From Bordetella genomosp. 11 (GTDB lineage: Bacteria > Pseudomonadota > Gammaproteobacteria > Burkholderiales > Burkholderiaceae_B), in assembly GCF_002261215.1 (NCBI RefSeq), contig NZ_NEVS01000004.1, positions 744,001-808,000 on the forward strand: 64,000 bases of DNA. The letters are read 5' to 3'. Position numbers and translations under genes: made by a program. The notes beneath the pieces are model-generated. The model was not told the DNA's origin, searched no databases, and saw only the letters and a list, made by a program, of their open reading frames with translations. The stretch's first letter is position 1; each line of letters starts with the position of its first letter. Shown piece by piece: positions 28,035-36,920 of this stretch.

Positions 28035-29015
28035 ATGGAATACGTGCGTTTGGGCAAGACCGGCCTGCAGGTGTCGCGCCTGTGCCTGGGGTGCATGACC
28101 TACGGTGTGCCGGACCGCGGCGCGCATCCGTGGACGCTGGACGAAGCCGAGGCGCGCCCGCTGATCCGCCAGGCCCTGGATGCCGGCATCAATTTCTTCG
28201 ACACGGCCAATAGCTATTCCGACGGCACCAGCGAGGAAATCGTCGGCCGTGCCTTGCGCGAATTCGCCGACCGCGACGATGTGGTCATCGCGACGAAGGT
28301 GTACTACCCGATGCGCAAAGGCCCCAATGGCGGAGGGCTGTCGCGCAAGAACCTGATGCGGGAAATCGATGCCAGCCTGCGGCGGCTCGGCACGGATTAC
28401 GTCGACCTGTACCAGATCCACCGTTGGGACGAGCACACGCCCATCGAAGAAACGCTGGAGGCGCTTCACGATATCGTCAAGGCCGGCAAGGCCCGATACA
28501 TCGGGGCATCGTCGATGCATGCCTGGCAGTTCGCCAAGGCGCTGTACACCGCGGATCTGCACGGCTGGACGCGCTTCGCCAGCATGCAGAACCACTACAA
28601 CCTGCTGTACCGCGAGGAAGAAAACGAGATGCTGCGGCTTTGCGCGGCCGAAGGCATCGGCGTGGTGCCGTGGAGCCCGATGGCGCGCGGGCTGCTGACG
28701 CGCGATTGGGACGAGAGCACCCGGCGCACCCAGAGCGACAAGACCATGGCCCGGCTGTACGGCGATACGCACGATGCGGATCGCCGCGTGGTACAGGCGG
28801 TGGGGGAAGTGGCCGCCGGCCGCGGGGTGCCGCGTGCGCAGGTCGCGCTGGCGTGGCTCCTGCAGCGCCCGGCGGTGACCGCGCCCATTATCGGGGCGTC
28901 CCGCGCGCAGCACCTGGTCGATGCGGCCGCGGCGCTGGAACTGAAGCTTTCCGCGGAGGAAACGCGCCGCCTGGAAGAGGCCTACGTTCCGCATCGCGCG
29001 GCGAATTTCGGCTAG
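28035..29015 (+). CDS. Aldo/keto reductase
   Basis: A 326-residue NADPH-dependent oxidoreductase of the AKR fold, closest in pattern to the YajO/Tas group. The catalytic tetrad can be read as Asp in FFDTANSYSDG, Tyr in that same loop, Lys in ATKVYYPMR and His in YQIHRWD. Cofactor-binding marks are GASSMHAWQF and the C-terminal PIIGASRAQHL. The substrate is unknown. TTGGAGTGA precedes the ATG. It converges with the LysR gene; their stops overlap. Confidence 0.92.
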   Translation: MEYVRLGKTGLQVSRLCLGCMTYGVPDRGAHPWTLDEAEARPLIRQALDAGINFFDTANSYSDGTSEEIVGRALREFADRDDVVIATKVYYPMRKGPNGGGLSRKNLMREIDASLRRLGTDYVDLYQIHRWDEHTPIEETLEALHDIVKAGKARYIGASSMHAWQFAKALYTADLHGWTRFASMQNHYNLLYREEENEMLRLCAAEGIGVVPWSPMARGLLTRDWDESTRRTQSDKTMARLYGDTHDADRRVVQAVGEVAAGRGVPRAQVALAWLLQRPAVTAPIIGASRAQHLVDAAAALELKLSAEETRRLEEAYVPHRAANFG

Positions 29016-29902
29016 CCGGCGCGGCCGACCTCACGCATGATGGCCATGAACCGGTCGATGGCCGGATTGATGCCGGCAGGCTGCCGCGCCGCCAGCAATT
29101 CCGCCCGCATGGCCCCCGGGCCGCGCACGCCGACATAGACCAGGGTATCCGCGCGCATGCGCGATAGCGCTGCCGGCACGAGCGCGAGGCCGAAGCCGGC
29201 TTCCACCAGGGTCAGGATGGTGGGGATCATGCTGTCCATGGTGATACGCGCCGGCTTGGCCACCGCGCCCGTCATCAATTGCTGGACCTGGCTGAAGTAG
29301 CGGGAGTGTTCCCTGGAGTAGCCGATCATGTCATGGTCCAGGACCTGGCTCATGGTGACCCAGCGCTTACGGGCCAGCGGATGGTCCTTGCGCATGGCGA
29401 CCAGCATGGGCTCGTCATACACGCGCAGCGGCGCCAGATCCGGATCGGCGAAAGGTGGCCGCAGCAAGGCCAGATCCAGCAGGCGCATGTGCAACGCATC
29501 CGGCATGGCGTTGGAATTCATTTCGCGCAGGTCCAGGCGCACGGCGGGGTAGCGCCGGCGGAATTCGTAAAGTACCTGGGAGAGATTCGAATAGGCCGCG
29601 CTGGGCGTCAGCCCGATGGCCAGGTGCCCCGCCTCGCCCTTGGCGGTCTGTTGCACGGCCCGCACCATGGCGTCCGAGTCCGCGGCGAGCAGCCGCACGC
29701 GGCGATGCAGCTCGGCGCCGGCCGCGGTCAGCCGCACAGACCGGGTAGACCTGATCAACAAACGGGTGCCCAGCGTTTCTTCCAGCTTGCGTATGCTCTG
29801 GCTGAGCGGCGGCTGGCTGATGTGCAGGCGTTGCGCGGCCCGGCCAAAGTGCAGTTCCTCGGCGACCACGGAAAAGACATGGAGCAGGCGGCTGTCCAGC
29901 AT
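29012..29902 (-). CDS. LysR family transcriptional regulator
   Basis: A 296-residue LysR regulator. The winged helix-turn-helix occupies residues 1-60 (LLHVFSVVAEELHFGRAAQRLH, then ISQPPLSQSIRKLE), followed by the two-lobed effector domain. The start at 29902 (MLDSRLLHVF) is the canonical LysR start; longer forms would add a non-homologous leader. It diverges from the amidase gene, and a good LysR-type box lies at 29941-29959, so autoregulation and control of the amidase are likely. Confidence 0.93.
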   Translation of the reverse strand: MLDSRLLHVFSVVAEELHFGRAAQRLHISQPPLSQSIRKLEETLGTRLLIRSTRSVRLTAAGAELHRRVRLLAADSDAMVRAVQQTAKGEAGHLAIGLTPSAAYSNLSQVLYEFRRRYPAVRLDLREMNSNAMPDALHMRLLDLALLRPPFADPDLAPLRVYDEPMLVAMRKDHPLARKRWVTMSQVLDHDMIGYSREHSRYFSQVQQLMTGAVAKPARITMDSMIPTILTLVEAGFGLALVPAALSRMRADTLVYVGVRGPGAMRAELLAARQPAGINPAIDRFMAIMREVGRAG

Positions 29903-29940
29903 GATTATGTCGTTGAAGATATCAATCTTGAATTTATTGA

Positions 29941-29959
29941 GTATTAGACAACACAATAC
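29941..29959. promoter_or_regulatory. LysR-type operator (T-N11-A class)
   Basis: The repeat GTATT-N9-AATAC is a perfect 5-bp inverted repeat that contains the T-N11-A core of LysR boxes. It lies in an AT-rich patch 39 bases upstream of the lysR start and about 160 bases upstream of the divergent amidase. Confidence 0.55.
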
Positions 29960-30120
29960 ACACTGCCTAGAATTTTCCCGGTTCAAGGCGTTCATCGCCA
30001 GCGAGTCCGTGCGCTGGCGCAAGCTCATCGAAGACAAACACATCACCATCCAGTGATCGCGGGCCGGGCGCCGTGTATCGACGCGGCGCCCGGCTTTTGA
30101 ATATCCATTCTCTTGCCGCC

Positions 30121-31422
30121 ATGACTCACGCTCACAATCCGGTTTGCCGCATCGACCCCAGCCGGGCGCTGCATGCCCTGCGCGCCATCGCCGAACGGGA
30201 TGGCGAAATCCAGGCCTTTGTTTGCCAGGCGGATGCCGCGTCGCTGCCTGATGGCGCCAAGGCTCATGGCGAAGGAAGCCGCAATGGCGACGCCCTGGGC
30301 GGCGATTCGGGCATCGGCGAAGACAGCGGGGGCAGCCTGCGCGGCATGCCGTTCGGCGTCAAGGACATCATCGACGTCGCCGGCATGCCGACGCGGTGCG
30401 GTGCCCGGGCGATGGACGGCGATCCCAAGGTATTCGACGCCGCTTGCGTGGCGCAGCTGCGCGAGGCCGGCGCGATTCCCGTCGGCAAAACGGTAACGGC
30501 CGAATTTGCCTACACATCGCCTGGCGCCACGCGCAATCCGCACCGGCTTTCCCATACGCCGGGCGGATCCTCCAGTGGATCGGCCGCCGCGGTTGCCGCC
30601 GGCATGGTCGACATGGCGTTGGGTACGCAAACCGGCGGGTCCGTCATTCGTCCGGCCGCGTTTTGCGGCGTGATCGGCTACAAGCCTACGTTCGGACGCG
30701 TGCATCGCGCCGGCATGCAGGTGCTTTGCGAATCGCTCGATACGATAGGGTGGTTCACGCGGACCGTCGCGGAGTCGGTTTCCGTCGCCTCGGTGCTGAT
30801 CGGGGCGCACGAAGCGCCGGCACCGGTACGCGCCCCGAAAGTGGCGCTGTTGGGCTGCGAAACGCTGGGGCGCCTGAGCCCGGCCGCGCACGATGCCTTG
30901 CGCGACTGTGTCGACCGCCTGGAGCGCCGGGGCGCGAGCATCGTGCGTCCGGCGCTGGACGCCGACATCCGCGCGCTGGTCGAAGCGCACGGCACGATCA
31001 TGCGCTACGAGCTGGCACGCGGCATGTTGCCCATCGTCCGGACACGCGAGCATCTGGTCGGCGAGGCGACGCGCGATGCCGTCCGGGCCGGGCTGGCCAT
31101 CGATCGCGATACCTACCTACGCCAGCAAGGCCTGCGCGCGCAGCTGGCGTCGCGCTGGCTCGACGAATTCGGGCAGGTCGATTTCATCGTCGCGCCCAGC
31201 GCGCCGGGCGAAGCGCCGCAAGGGCTGGCGAGCACGGGGTCGTCGGTCTTCAACCGGATATGGTCGCTGTTGGGCTGGCCCTGCATCCATCTGCCCACTG
31301 CCGCCGGCGAACTCGGGCTGCCCGTGGGGGTGCAATGGATAGGGCGGCCGGATACGGACGGGGCCTTGCTGCAGTGGGCGGCGGCGCTGCACCCGCATGT
31401 GGATACGCGCGCGGCCTGTTGA
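30121..31422 (+). CDS. Amidase (amidase signature family)
   Basis: A 433-residue member of the amidase signature family. The Ser-cisSer-Lys triad is visible: Lys81 in PFGVKDIID, the cis-Ser in TPGGSSSGSA near residue 151, and the nucleophile Ser174 in GTQTGGSVIRPA. It hydrolyses an amide or ureido substrate; GatA itself is longer and operon-linked, so this is a catabolic amidase. Controlled probably by the divergent LysR protein. Confidence 0.9.
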   Translation: MTHAHNPVCRIDPSRALHALRAIAERDGEIQAFVCQADAASLPDGAKAHGEGSRNGDALGGDSGIGEDSGGSLRGMPFGVKDIIDVAGMPTRCGARAMDGDPKVFDAACVAQLREAGAIPVGKTVTAEFAYTSPGATRNPHRLSHTPGGSSSGSAAAVAAGMVDMALGTQTGGSVIRPAAFCGVIGYKPTFGRVHRAGMQVLCESLDTIGWFTRTVAESVSVASVLIGAHEAPAPVRAPKVALLGCETLGRLSPAAHDALRDCVDRLERRGASIVRPALDADIRALVEAHGTIMRYELARGMLPIVRTREHLVGEATRDAVRAGLAIDRDTYLRQQGLRAQLASRWLDEFGQVDFIVAPSAPGEAPQGLASTGSSVFNRIWSLLGWPCIHLPTAAGELGLPVGVQWIGRPDTDGALLQWAAALHPHVDTRAAC

Positions 31423-31434
31423 GGCCGCGCGGGC

Positions 31435-32298
31435 CTACGCCGCCGGCGGCGATCCCGATTCCCGCGCCAGAAAGGCGCCCAGGGCATCGATTTCCACCCG
31501 GTCCGCGGCATTGTCCCGGGCCAGCCGTTCGTACAGGCGCGCCGCGCTTTCGAAGAAGCGCTGGCCGCTTTCGTCGGGCGCGAGGAATTCGGCGATCTCT
31601 TCCATTTCCGCCACCCAGCGATAGGCTTTGCCGAACATGTCGGGAACGCTGCGCGAGAAGTGCTTGAGCAGATGCGGCTGGCTCTCGGCCAGTTCCTCGT
31701 ACAGCGCCTGCGCGACGCCGTTTCGCGAGGCGCCCAGCATCATGGTCGATGCCAGCGCCACCAGCCCTTTGGTAATGCCGGCATAGGACATCTTCAGCGC
31801 CGAGGCGGCGCCCAGGTCCTCGGACAGCACGCGGATGCGAAGGCTGCCTTCGCGCAGGGCCGTGACGGCAGGCGCGGCCGGGCCCGAACAATACACGGCG
31901 GGACCGGGTGTCGCCGGACGCGGCGGTCCACCGATGATGCCGCCGTCCACGAATGCCGCGCCGCTATCCAATACGATGCGCGCGATCTCTTCGGCGGTGC
32001 GCGGATTGACCGCGTTGCAATCGACGTAGACGGGCGCCCGTCCATGTTCCTTGAACAGCGGCGCGAAGCGGCGGGCCAGACCGATGGCCTCGGCCGGCGG
32101 GACGATGGACAGGAAAATGTCGGCATGCGCCAATTCCACATCGGTGCGATGGTGCATGCCGCATTGGCGCGCCCGTCGCACGCTGGCGTCGCTGCGGCCG
32201 GTCAAGGATGTCAGCACCTGGAATCCGTGGCTGTCCAGCCGGTGCCCGATGGCGCTGCCCATGGCGCCGGGCGCGACGATTGCGACGCGTGGCTTCAT
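31435..32298 (-). CDS. 6-phosphogluconate dehydrogenase-like NAD(P)-binding protein (DUF1932)
   Basis: A 287-residue beta-hydroxyacid-dehydrogenase-like protein. The Rossmann start is VAIVAPGAMGSAIGHRL (GxMGxxxG type); FLSIVPPAEAIGLARR and VDGGIIGGPPRP follow. The C-terminal helical domain is of the DUF1932 type, with the conserved Lys in LKMSYAGITKG. The substrate is unknown; relatives act on short hydroxyacids such as L-threonate or tartronate semialdehyde. It converges with the amidase gene 12 bases away. Confidence 0.88.
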   Translation of the reverse strand: MKPRVAIVAPGAMGSAIGHRLDSHGFQVLTSLTGRSDASVRRARQCGMHHRTDVELAHADIFLSIVPPAEAIGLARRFAPLFKEHGRAPVYVDCNAVNPRTAEEIARIVLDSGAAFVDGGIIGGPPRPATPGPAVYCSGPAAPAVTALREGSLRIRVLSEDLGAASALKMSYAGITKGLVALASTMMLGASRNGVAQALYEELAESQPHLLKHFSRSVPDMFGKAYRWVAEMEEIAEFLAPDESGQRFFESAARLYERLARDNAADRVEIDALGAFLARESGSPPAA

Positions 32299-32443
32299 AA
32301 CGGGTCTCCTGTTGGGGAAATGCGCGTGAAGCGACCACTTTACACGCCCCGCCGGTAAGATGGCCGTGTCGGGATGGCCGCGCGCGCGGGATTATTGTGT
32401 CGGGATGCGCGAACCACGGCATTTCGCGGTACGGAATATGGTC

Positions 32444-33157
32444 ATGCCTATCGACGTCGAACATTACGCCAGGAATATCGTCGGCCGGGATTGGGCCGTC
32501 GGGGACATCCATGGCCATTTTTCGCGCCTGCGTTCGGCGTTGGACGCGGTGGGTTTCGATCCGGAGCGCGATCGCCTGTTCTCCGTGGGCGACCTGACCG
32601 ACCGCGGGCCGGAATGTCACGAAGCGCCGCGCTGGCTGGCGCAGCCGTGGTTTCATGCCGTCCAGGGCAACCACGAGGACTACGCGGTGCGCTATGTGCG
32701 CACCGGGCTGGTGGACCCGGAAAACTGGCGTATCAACGGCGGCGGATGGTTCCTGGAAATGTCGCCGGAAGACCAGCGCACCCACTCGGAGGCCTATGCG
32801 CGCATGCCGCTGGTGATGGAGGTGGAAACGGCGGGCGGCGTGGTCGGCATCGTGCACGCGGATTGCCCGGTAAGCGACTGGGACAAACTGCCGCGCTACC
32901 TGCAGGATCGCTTCAAGCGGGCACGCGGCATCTGCCAATGGTCGCGCGAAAGGCTGTCACGCGGCGATGCGTCGGGCGTGCGCGGCGTGCGCGCGGTAGT
33001 GGTCGGGCATACGCCGCTGCGGTCGCCCACGATATTGGGCAACGTCTACCACATCGATACGGGCGGCTGGACGAACGACGGGTATTTCACCCTGCTGGAC
33101 CTGGCCAGCCTGCATACGACGCCGCGCCCGCCCATCGAGGGGACGCCCGCCGCATAG
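32444..33157 (+). CDS. Metallophosphoesterase, PP2A-like serine/threonine phosphatase (PphA/PrpA type)
   Basis: A 237-residue protein phosphatase of the bacterial PrpA/PphA group. All metal motifs are visible: GDIHGHF, GDLTDRG, GNHED, the His in IVHADCPV, and GHTPL near the C-terminus. It removes phosphate from Ser/Thr or His. In E. coli relatives respond to misfolded protein stress; no such link is visible here. Starts at 32405 or 32438 are also possible, and none has a strong ribosome-binding site. Confidence 0.88.
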   Translation: MPIDVEHYARNIVGRDWAVGDIHGHFSRLRSALDAVGFDPERDRLFSVGDLTDRGPECHEAPRWLAQPWFHAVQGNHEDYAVRYVRTGLVDPENWRINGGGWFLEMSPEDQRTHSEAYARMPLVMEVETAGGVVGIVHADCPVSDWDKLPRYLQDRFKRARGICQWSRERLSRGDASGVRGVRAVVVGHTPLRSPTILGNVYHIDTGGWTNDGYFTLLDLASLHTTPRPPIEGTPAA

Positions 33158-33231
33158 CCAGGCGCCGCAGGACGCGGTTCGCGCCCATTGCGGCATCCGC
33201 CCGGCGCAGCGCCCGGGGCGGCACCTTGGCG

Positions 33232-35844
33232 CTACGGACGTACGGCCATCGCGGTGGCGGGCTGCGGGATGTCGGCGCGTGGCACGGGGATGGGCGGAAT
33301 CGTGGCGGGCGAGCCGGAAGGGGCCGTGCCGAGGGCGGGCGTGGGGCGCGGCGGGCGCCCGCTATCCACTTGCGGGACCGGAATCGGCGGGAAGGCCGAA
33401 TTGGACGGGGGCGGCCCGGATTGCGGGGTGCCCGAAGGCTGGCCGTCGGGCTGCGACGGGTTGTTCATCATGGGAACGCCGCCCGTGCTTCCGCGATTCA
33501 GGAAGTCGCCCAGGGGATCTTCCGTCGGCAGGTCCAGCGACGCGACCGCCTGCCCCGGCGGGAATTCCGACAGGTAGTACTCGCCGTTGGCGGTCAGGAT
33601 ATTGGGCGGCATCGGGCGCCGGGGCGCCACGGGAACGCCTTTAAGGGCCGTCTGCATGTACTGCAGCCAGGCGGACAGCGTAAGGCCGGCGCCGAACTCG
33701 TTGGAGCCCAGGGACTTGGGCTGGTCGAAGCCCATCCATACGGTCGTGGCGAGGGCGGGCGTATAGCCGGAAAACCAGACGTCCACCGAATCGTTGGTGG
33801 TGCCGGTCTTGCCCGCGACGTCATCGCGCTTGAGCACCTGATGCGCGCGCGCGGCCGTGCCGTAGGTCGCCACGCCACGCAGCAGGTCGTCCATGATCCA
33901 GGCCACGCGCGGGTCGACCACGCGTTCGGCTTCGTCGCCGGCTTGCTGGGGCTGCGCCTGCATCAGCACCTTGCCGCTGCTGTCGGTGACCTTGTCGATC
34001 AGGAAAGGCGCGACGCGATAGCCGCCATTCGCCCATACCGAATAGGCATTGACCACTTGCAGCGGCGTGGCCGATCCCGCGCCCAGGGCGATGGGCAGCA
34101 CCGCCGGCCAGCGGCTTTTCTCGAAGCCGAACCGCGTCAGGAATTCCTGTCCATAGGCCGGCGTGATGGCCTGCAGGATGCGGATGGACACCATGTTCTT
34201 GGACTTGTACAGCGCCTGCCGCAAAGTGATCATCGGTTCGTAGGCGTTGCCGTCGTTTTTCGGCGCCCATGCCTTGGAACCGGTCTGTTCCGCGGTCAGC
34301 GAGAATGGCATGTCCGAGATCTGGGTGGCGGGCGTCAAGCCGCGTTCCAGGGCCGCGGAATAGATGAAGGGCTTGATGTTGGAGCCGGGTTGGCGCCATG
34401 CCTGTACCGCGCGATTGAAGCTGCCGCGATAGAAGTCGAAACCGCCGATCATGGCGCGGATGGCGCCGTCGTCCGGGGCTTCCGACACCAGCGCCCCTTG
34501 CAGCGTCGGCATGTTCAGGACTTCCCAGGTGTCGCCGTTCTTGTGCAGGTAGACCACCGAACCGCGCCGCAGGCGTTCGTCGTCCTTGGCCTTGGGGTTA
34601 AGGGCGCGCGCGACGATGGACAGGGCTTTCTTGTCGTCGACGGTGATGATGTCGTGCGAGCCGCGCGCCACCGTGATGGCGGTCGGGCTGGCGGACAGTA
34701 CGACGCCCATGTACAGATCGCCGCTGTCGGGGTATTTGTCCTGCAGGCCGTCGATCAGGTCGTCCAGTGCCTGGGGATCCTTTTCGATATCGTCGGGCAG
34801 ATCGATCTGGTCTTCGGGACCGGGATAGCGGGCGCGCCGCGTGTAATCCAGGATGCCGGCGCGCACGGCCTGGTAGGCCGCTTCCTGGTCCTTGGAATTG
34901 ATGGTCGTGTAGACGTTCAGGCCGCGCGAGTAGGTCTGGTCGCCGAATATCCCGTACATCAGCTGGCGCGTCAGTTCGGCGGGGTATTCGCCATGCACGC
35001 GGAATCCACCGCCGCCCGTGTCGGACATCCCGCGTATGGTCAGCGGTTGCGCCAGGGCCGCCTGGTACTGGGCTTCGTCCAGGTAGTTCAGCGCGCGCAT
35101 GCGCCCCAGCACGTAATGCTGGCGGATCTGCGCGCGCGGCAGGTTGGTGATGGGGTTGTAGCGGGACGGTGCCTTCGGTATGCCGGCCAGGATGGCGGCT
35201 TCGGCCGGCGTGACGTCGGCCAGCGGCTTGCCGAAATAGGTGCGCGCGGCCGCCGCGAAGCCATAGGCCCGATGACCCAGATAGATCTGGTTCATGTAGA
35301 GCTCCAGGATCTGGTCCTTGGTCAGCGCGGATTCGATCTTGAAGGTCAGCAGCAGTTCGTACAGCTTGCGGGTGTAGGTCTTCTCGGAAGACAGGTAGAA
35401 GTTGCGCGCCACCTGCATGGTGATCGTACTGGCGCCCTGCGATTTCGACAGGCTCAGCGCGTTGGTCAGCATCGCCCGCAGGACCCCGGTCCAATCGACG
35501 CCGCCGTGCTGGTAGAAGCGGTCGTCCTCCGCCGCCAGCACCGCGTGCTTCATCACGTCGGGGATTTCATCGAAGCGCAGCACGTTGCGGTGCTCTTCGC
35601 CGAATTCGCCGATCAGCACGTTGTCCGACGTGTACACGCGCAGGGGGATGCGGGGCCGGTAGTCCGTCATCGCGTGCAGGTCCGGCAGGCTGGGCCACGC
35701 CAGCGCGATCGCCAGGCACAGGGCGATCACGCCGCAGGCTCCGAGGCCGCCCACGACGATGGCGGCCTTGATGGCGAGCCGGGACAGGCTGAAGCCGGAA
35801 TTGTCGCGGGGCTGGGCTTGCTTGGGTTGCGGGTGATTGGTCAT
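33232..35844 (-). CDS. mrcA: Penicillin-binding protein 1A, bifunctional glycosyltransferase/transpeptidase
   Basis: An 870-residue class A PBP. There is one N-terminal membrane anchor (about 26-50). The GT51 domain has AAEDDRFYQHGGVDW near residue 105 (catalytic Glu) and QGASTITMQVARN. The OB-like insert typical of PBP1A follows. Transpeptidase motifs are SNIK near 488 (Ser nucleophile), SKN and KTGTT near 678. A Pro-rich C-terminal tail of about 90 residues carries two copies of PPIPVP. It builds and cross-links peptidoglycan in the periplasm. No pilM-Q competence operon adjoins it, which is a frequent neighbour elsewhere. Confidence 0.96.
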   Translation of the reverse strand: MTNHPQPKQAQPRDNSGFSLSRLAIKAAIVVGGLGACGVIALCLAIALAWPSLPDLHAMTDYRPRIPLRVYTSDNVLIGEFGEEHRNVLRFDEIPDVMKHAVLAAEDDRFYQHGGVDWTGVLRAMLTNALSLSKSQGASTITMQVARNFYLSSEKTYTRKLYELLLTFKIESALTKDQILELYMNQIYLGHRAYGFAAAARTYFGKPLADVTPAEAAILAGIPKAPSRYNPITNLPRAQIRQHYVLGRMRALNYLDEAQYQAALAQPLTIRGMSDTGGGGFRVHGEYPAELTRQLMYGIFGDQTYSRGLNVYTTINSKDQEAAYQAVRAGILDYTRRARYPGPEDQIDLPDDIEKDPQALDDLIDGLQDKYPDSGDLYMGVVLSASPTAITVARGSHDIITVDDKKALSIVARALNPKAKDDERLRRGSVVYLHKNGDTWEVLNMPTLQGALVSEAPDDGAIRAMIGGFDFYRGSFNRAVQAWRQPGSNIKPFIYSAALERGLTPATQISDMPFSLTAEQTGSKAWAPKNDGNAYEPMITLRQALYKSKNMVSIRILQAITPAYGQEFLTRFGFEKSRWPAVLPIALGAGSATPLQVVNAYSVWANGGYRVAPFLIDKVTDSSGKVLMQAQPQQAGDEAERVVDPRVAWIMDDLLRGVATYGTAARAHQVLKRDDVAGKTGTTNDSVDVWFSGYTPALATTVWMGFDQPKSLGSNEFGAGLTLSAWLQYMQTALKGVPVAPRRPMPPNILTANGEYYLSEFPPGQAVASLDLPTEDPLGDFLNRGSTGGVPMMNNPSQPDGQPSGTPQSGPPPSNSAFPPIPVPQVDSGRPPRPTPALGTAPSGSPATIPPIPVPRADIPQPATAMAVRP

Positions 35845-35983
35845 TCGCGGGCGAATCTGGGGCAGAGCTGCATAGACCCGGCCTCTGGGATGAAGGTTTC
35901 AACAAACATGCATTATCGCAGGCTGGCGCGTCGTGCCGCTCAATGGGGGACGGGTAGCGCGCGAGGGCCGGCCTGCGCTGACA

Positions 35984-36793
35984 TCAACCTGAAAAAGGCC
36001 GGTCCAGATAAACATTGGGCGCGGTGCCCATCGCGCGCCGGAACATGGCGGCGAAGGCGCTCGGGCTGCGATAGCCGAGTTCGGCGGCGATGCGGGCCAC
36101 CGGCTGGCCCAGCGACAGACGGCCGACGGCGTCGGCCAGGCGGACCTGCTGCACCCATTGTCGGAAGTTCAGGCCCAGTTCGGAGCGGAACAGGCGGATC
36201 AGCGTGCGGCCGCTGGCGCCGACTTCCTCGCCCCACTCATCCACCGTTCGCTCCAGGCCCGGTTGCGCCAGGATGGCACGGCAGACCGCCTGCAGCCGTC
36301 GATCGGCGGGCCAGGGGATATGGATGGGCAGCACCTTGGCCTGCGCCAGCTCGGCCAGCGTCAGGGCGGCGATCTGTCCGGCTCGGCCGGACAAGGGATA
36401 CTCGATGGGCAGCGCCATCAGCGCCAGGATCAGTTCGCGCAGCAGTCCGCTGACTTCGATGACGCAGCAATCCGGCCACAGGTGGCCGGCGGCATCGGCC
36501 GCGACGTATAGCGTGCGCATGGCGACCGGGCCGACCATCTCCACCTGATGCACGATGCCCGCCGGCACCCAGAACGCGCGCTGCGGGGGAAGCGCCCACA
36601 TACCCTGCGCCGTGGTCACGCGCATTACGCCTTCGACCGCGTACAGCAACTGCCCGCGCGGGTGGCTGTGGGGCCCGGTGGTGGTGCCGGGCGTGAATTC
36701 CTTGGCCATGGCGGTGATGGCGCGGGGCACGCCCTGATAGTCATCGACATCGATGCTGCGCCCGGGAAAGGCGGAGGAGGGATGAGCAGGCAT
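35984..36793 (-). CDS. AraC family transcriptional regulator with cupin domain
   Basis: A 269-residue regulator. The N-terminal cupin (about 25-120) shows GPHSHPRGQLLYAVEG; the C-terminal AraC helix-turn-helix pair includes VGASGRTLIRLFRSELG and GYRSPSAFAAMFRRAMG. It diverges from an MFS exporter gene, the classical arrangement for a regulator of that exporter. A near-palindrome at 36810-36825 lies 17 bases upstream of this start. A GTG at 36826 is a less likely start. Confidence 0.92.
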   Translation of the reverse strand: MPAHPSSAFPGRSIDVDDYQGVPRAITAMAKEFTPGTTTGPHSHPRGQLLYAVEGVMRVTTAQGMWALPPQRAFWVPAGIVHQVEMVGPVAMRTLYVAADAAGHLWPDCCVIEVSGLLRELILALMALPIEYPLSGRAGQIAALTLAELAQAKVLPIHIPWPADRRLQAVCRAILAQPGLERTVDEWGEEVGASGRTLIRLFRSELGLNFRQWVQQVRLADAVGRLSLGQPVARIAAELGYRSPSAFAAMFRRAMGTAPNVYLDRPFSG

Positions 36794-36809
36794 GGAAGGC
36801 AATCCGCAA

Positions 36810-36825
36810 TGACAGTGCAGTGTCA
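36810..36825. promoter_or_regulatory. Candidate operator in the AraC/MFS divergent region
   Basis: TGACAGTGCAGTGTCA is a 16-base palindrome with a single mismatched pair (TGACA-N6-TGTCA outer arms). It lies between the AraC start (36793) and the MFS start (36921), a place suited to regulating either gene. Confidence 0.4.
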
Positions 36826-36920
36826 CTTATTCGACGAAGGTTGTCACTCCGGCGTGTGCATGACTAATTACACTTGCGCAAGTTTATTCCGTTTTCTTTA
36901 TTTTTCTTATCGTCCTGGTC

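Noticed and set aside
32374..36453. A 1359-codon open frame antisense to the phosphatase and PBP1A genes
   Set aside because: It lies opposite a PBP1A gene whose catalytic motifs are all intact. The product is Arg/Gly/Ala-rich without any domain, a normal side effect of third-position GC bias.
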